Source of the DNA: an uncultured Bacteroides sp.
GTDB taxonomy: Bacteria; Bacteroidota; Bacteroidia; Bacteroidales; Bacteroidaceae
Reading direction: 5' to 3'
NCBI GenBank assembly: GCA_900555635.1
Contig: USLU01000143.1
Span: 1-7,057 of the forward strand
Length of the DNA: 7,057 nucleotides
Positions 6,894-7,057 of the stretch are shown piece by piece. The notes under the pieces were generated by a model that was given only the letters and a program-made list of their open reading frames with translations, ran no database searches and was not told where the DNA came from. Positions within the stretch are counted from its first letter, which is position 1. Each line of letters begins with the position of its first letter. The translations under genes were made by a program, and so were the position numbers.

Positions 6894-7057
6894 ATGAAAA
6901 TAATAAAATATATTGCTCTGTTGGGGATGTTGAGTGGATTGGCGGTTGCATGTACCCCTTCAACAAGTGTGATATCAAACGACGTTGTTCGATTGAATCA
7001 GTTGGGCTATTACCCCAATCAGGAGAAAATAGCTGTGATAGACAGCGGAAAGGTTGA
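6894..7057 (+). CDS. GH9-type endoglucanase lipoprotein, N-terminal fragment (3' end outside window)
   Basis: Fifty-four codons are visible before the right edge. The protein begins MKIIKYIALLGMLSG and has a lipobox ending AVAC with lipidated C20; TPSTSVISND follows, without a strong acidic export tract. Residues 32-50 read VRLNQLGYYPNQEKIAVID. This is the hallmark start of the Ig-like N-terminal domain (CelD_N type) that precedes the catalytic barrel in GH9 beta-1,4-glucanases. The catalytic domain itself is not in view, so activity is inferred; in this context an endo-xyloglucanase or endo-glucanase is expected. The start at 6894 is preferred because it gives a compact signal peptide. An in-frame ATG at 6888 would add only Met-Cys. 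The gene lies 53 bases after GH43 on the same strand, so it is probably cotranscribed. Confidence 0.85.
   Translation, partial: MKIIKYIALLGMLSGLAVACTPSTSVISNDVVRLNQLGYYPNQEKIAVIDSGKV

Noticed and set aside
6812..7057. 81-residue + strand frame running to the right edge
   Set aside because: It starts inside GH43 and crosses the GH9 start in a different frame. The GH9 frame has a signal peptide, lipobox and family motif; this one has none.
1..7057. Mobile element, CRISPR array, tRNA or rRNA, or a novel defence system
   Set aside because: Every gene fits a PUL, base composition looks uniform by eye, and no repeats, integrase or transposase genes, or RNA-like structures were found.

Overview
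The window is a slice of a Bacteroides polysaccharide utilization locus (PUL). All genes lie on the + strand in one tight, operon-like series. Three things point to a gut Bacteroidales, most likely Bacteroides: the SusC/SusD pair, the run of lipoprotein signal peptides, and A/T-rich translation starts without a clear Shine-Dalgarno. I cannot name the species from sequence alone.

Layout. Bases 1-2149 hold the C-terminal two thirds of a SusC-type TonB-dependent transporter; its start lies left of the window. Then come a complete SusD-type glycan-binding lipoprotein (2173-3801) and a second surface glycan-binding lipoprotein with three Ig-like (IPT/TIG) modules and a C-terminal binding domain (3815-5281). 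A 65-base gap contains a strong hairpin with a T-run (5296-5338). It is followed by a lipoprotein glycosidase of family GH43 with a CBM6-like C-terminal module (5347-6840). A 53-base gap with a curious 16-codon open frame leads to the first 54 codons of a lipoprotein that begins like a family GH9 endoglucanase (6894 to the right edge). No stretch over 300 bases lacks a gene.

Function. The best-supported reading is a xyloglucan utilization locus related to the characterised one in Bacteroides ovatus. In the SusD-like protein, W78, W279 and W302 match the xyloglucan-binding tryptophans that I remember for B. ovatus SGBP-A (W82, W283, W306) with one constant offset of -4. In the second binding protein, W329, Y362 and W363 match those remembered for SGBP-B (W330, Y363, W364) with a constant offset of -1. 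The implied pathway is as follows: the surface proteins capture xyloglucan, a GH9-type endo-enzyme cuts the backbone, SusC/SusD import the oligosaccharides, and the GH43 enzyme removes side-chain sugars, probably L-arabinofuranose. The substrate is an inference from recalled residue numbers; the PUL identity itself is clear from the sequence.

The most notable non-coding features are the hairpin separating the binding/transport genes from the enzyme genes, and the mini-ORF between GH43 and GH9. I found no sign of a wholly new system, mobile element, CRISPR array or RNA gene.
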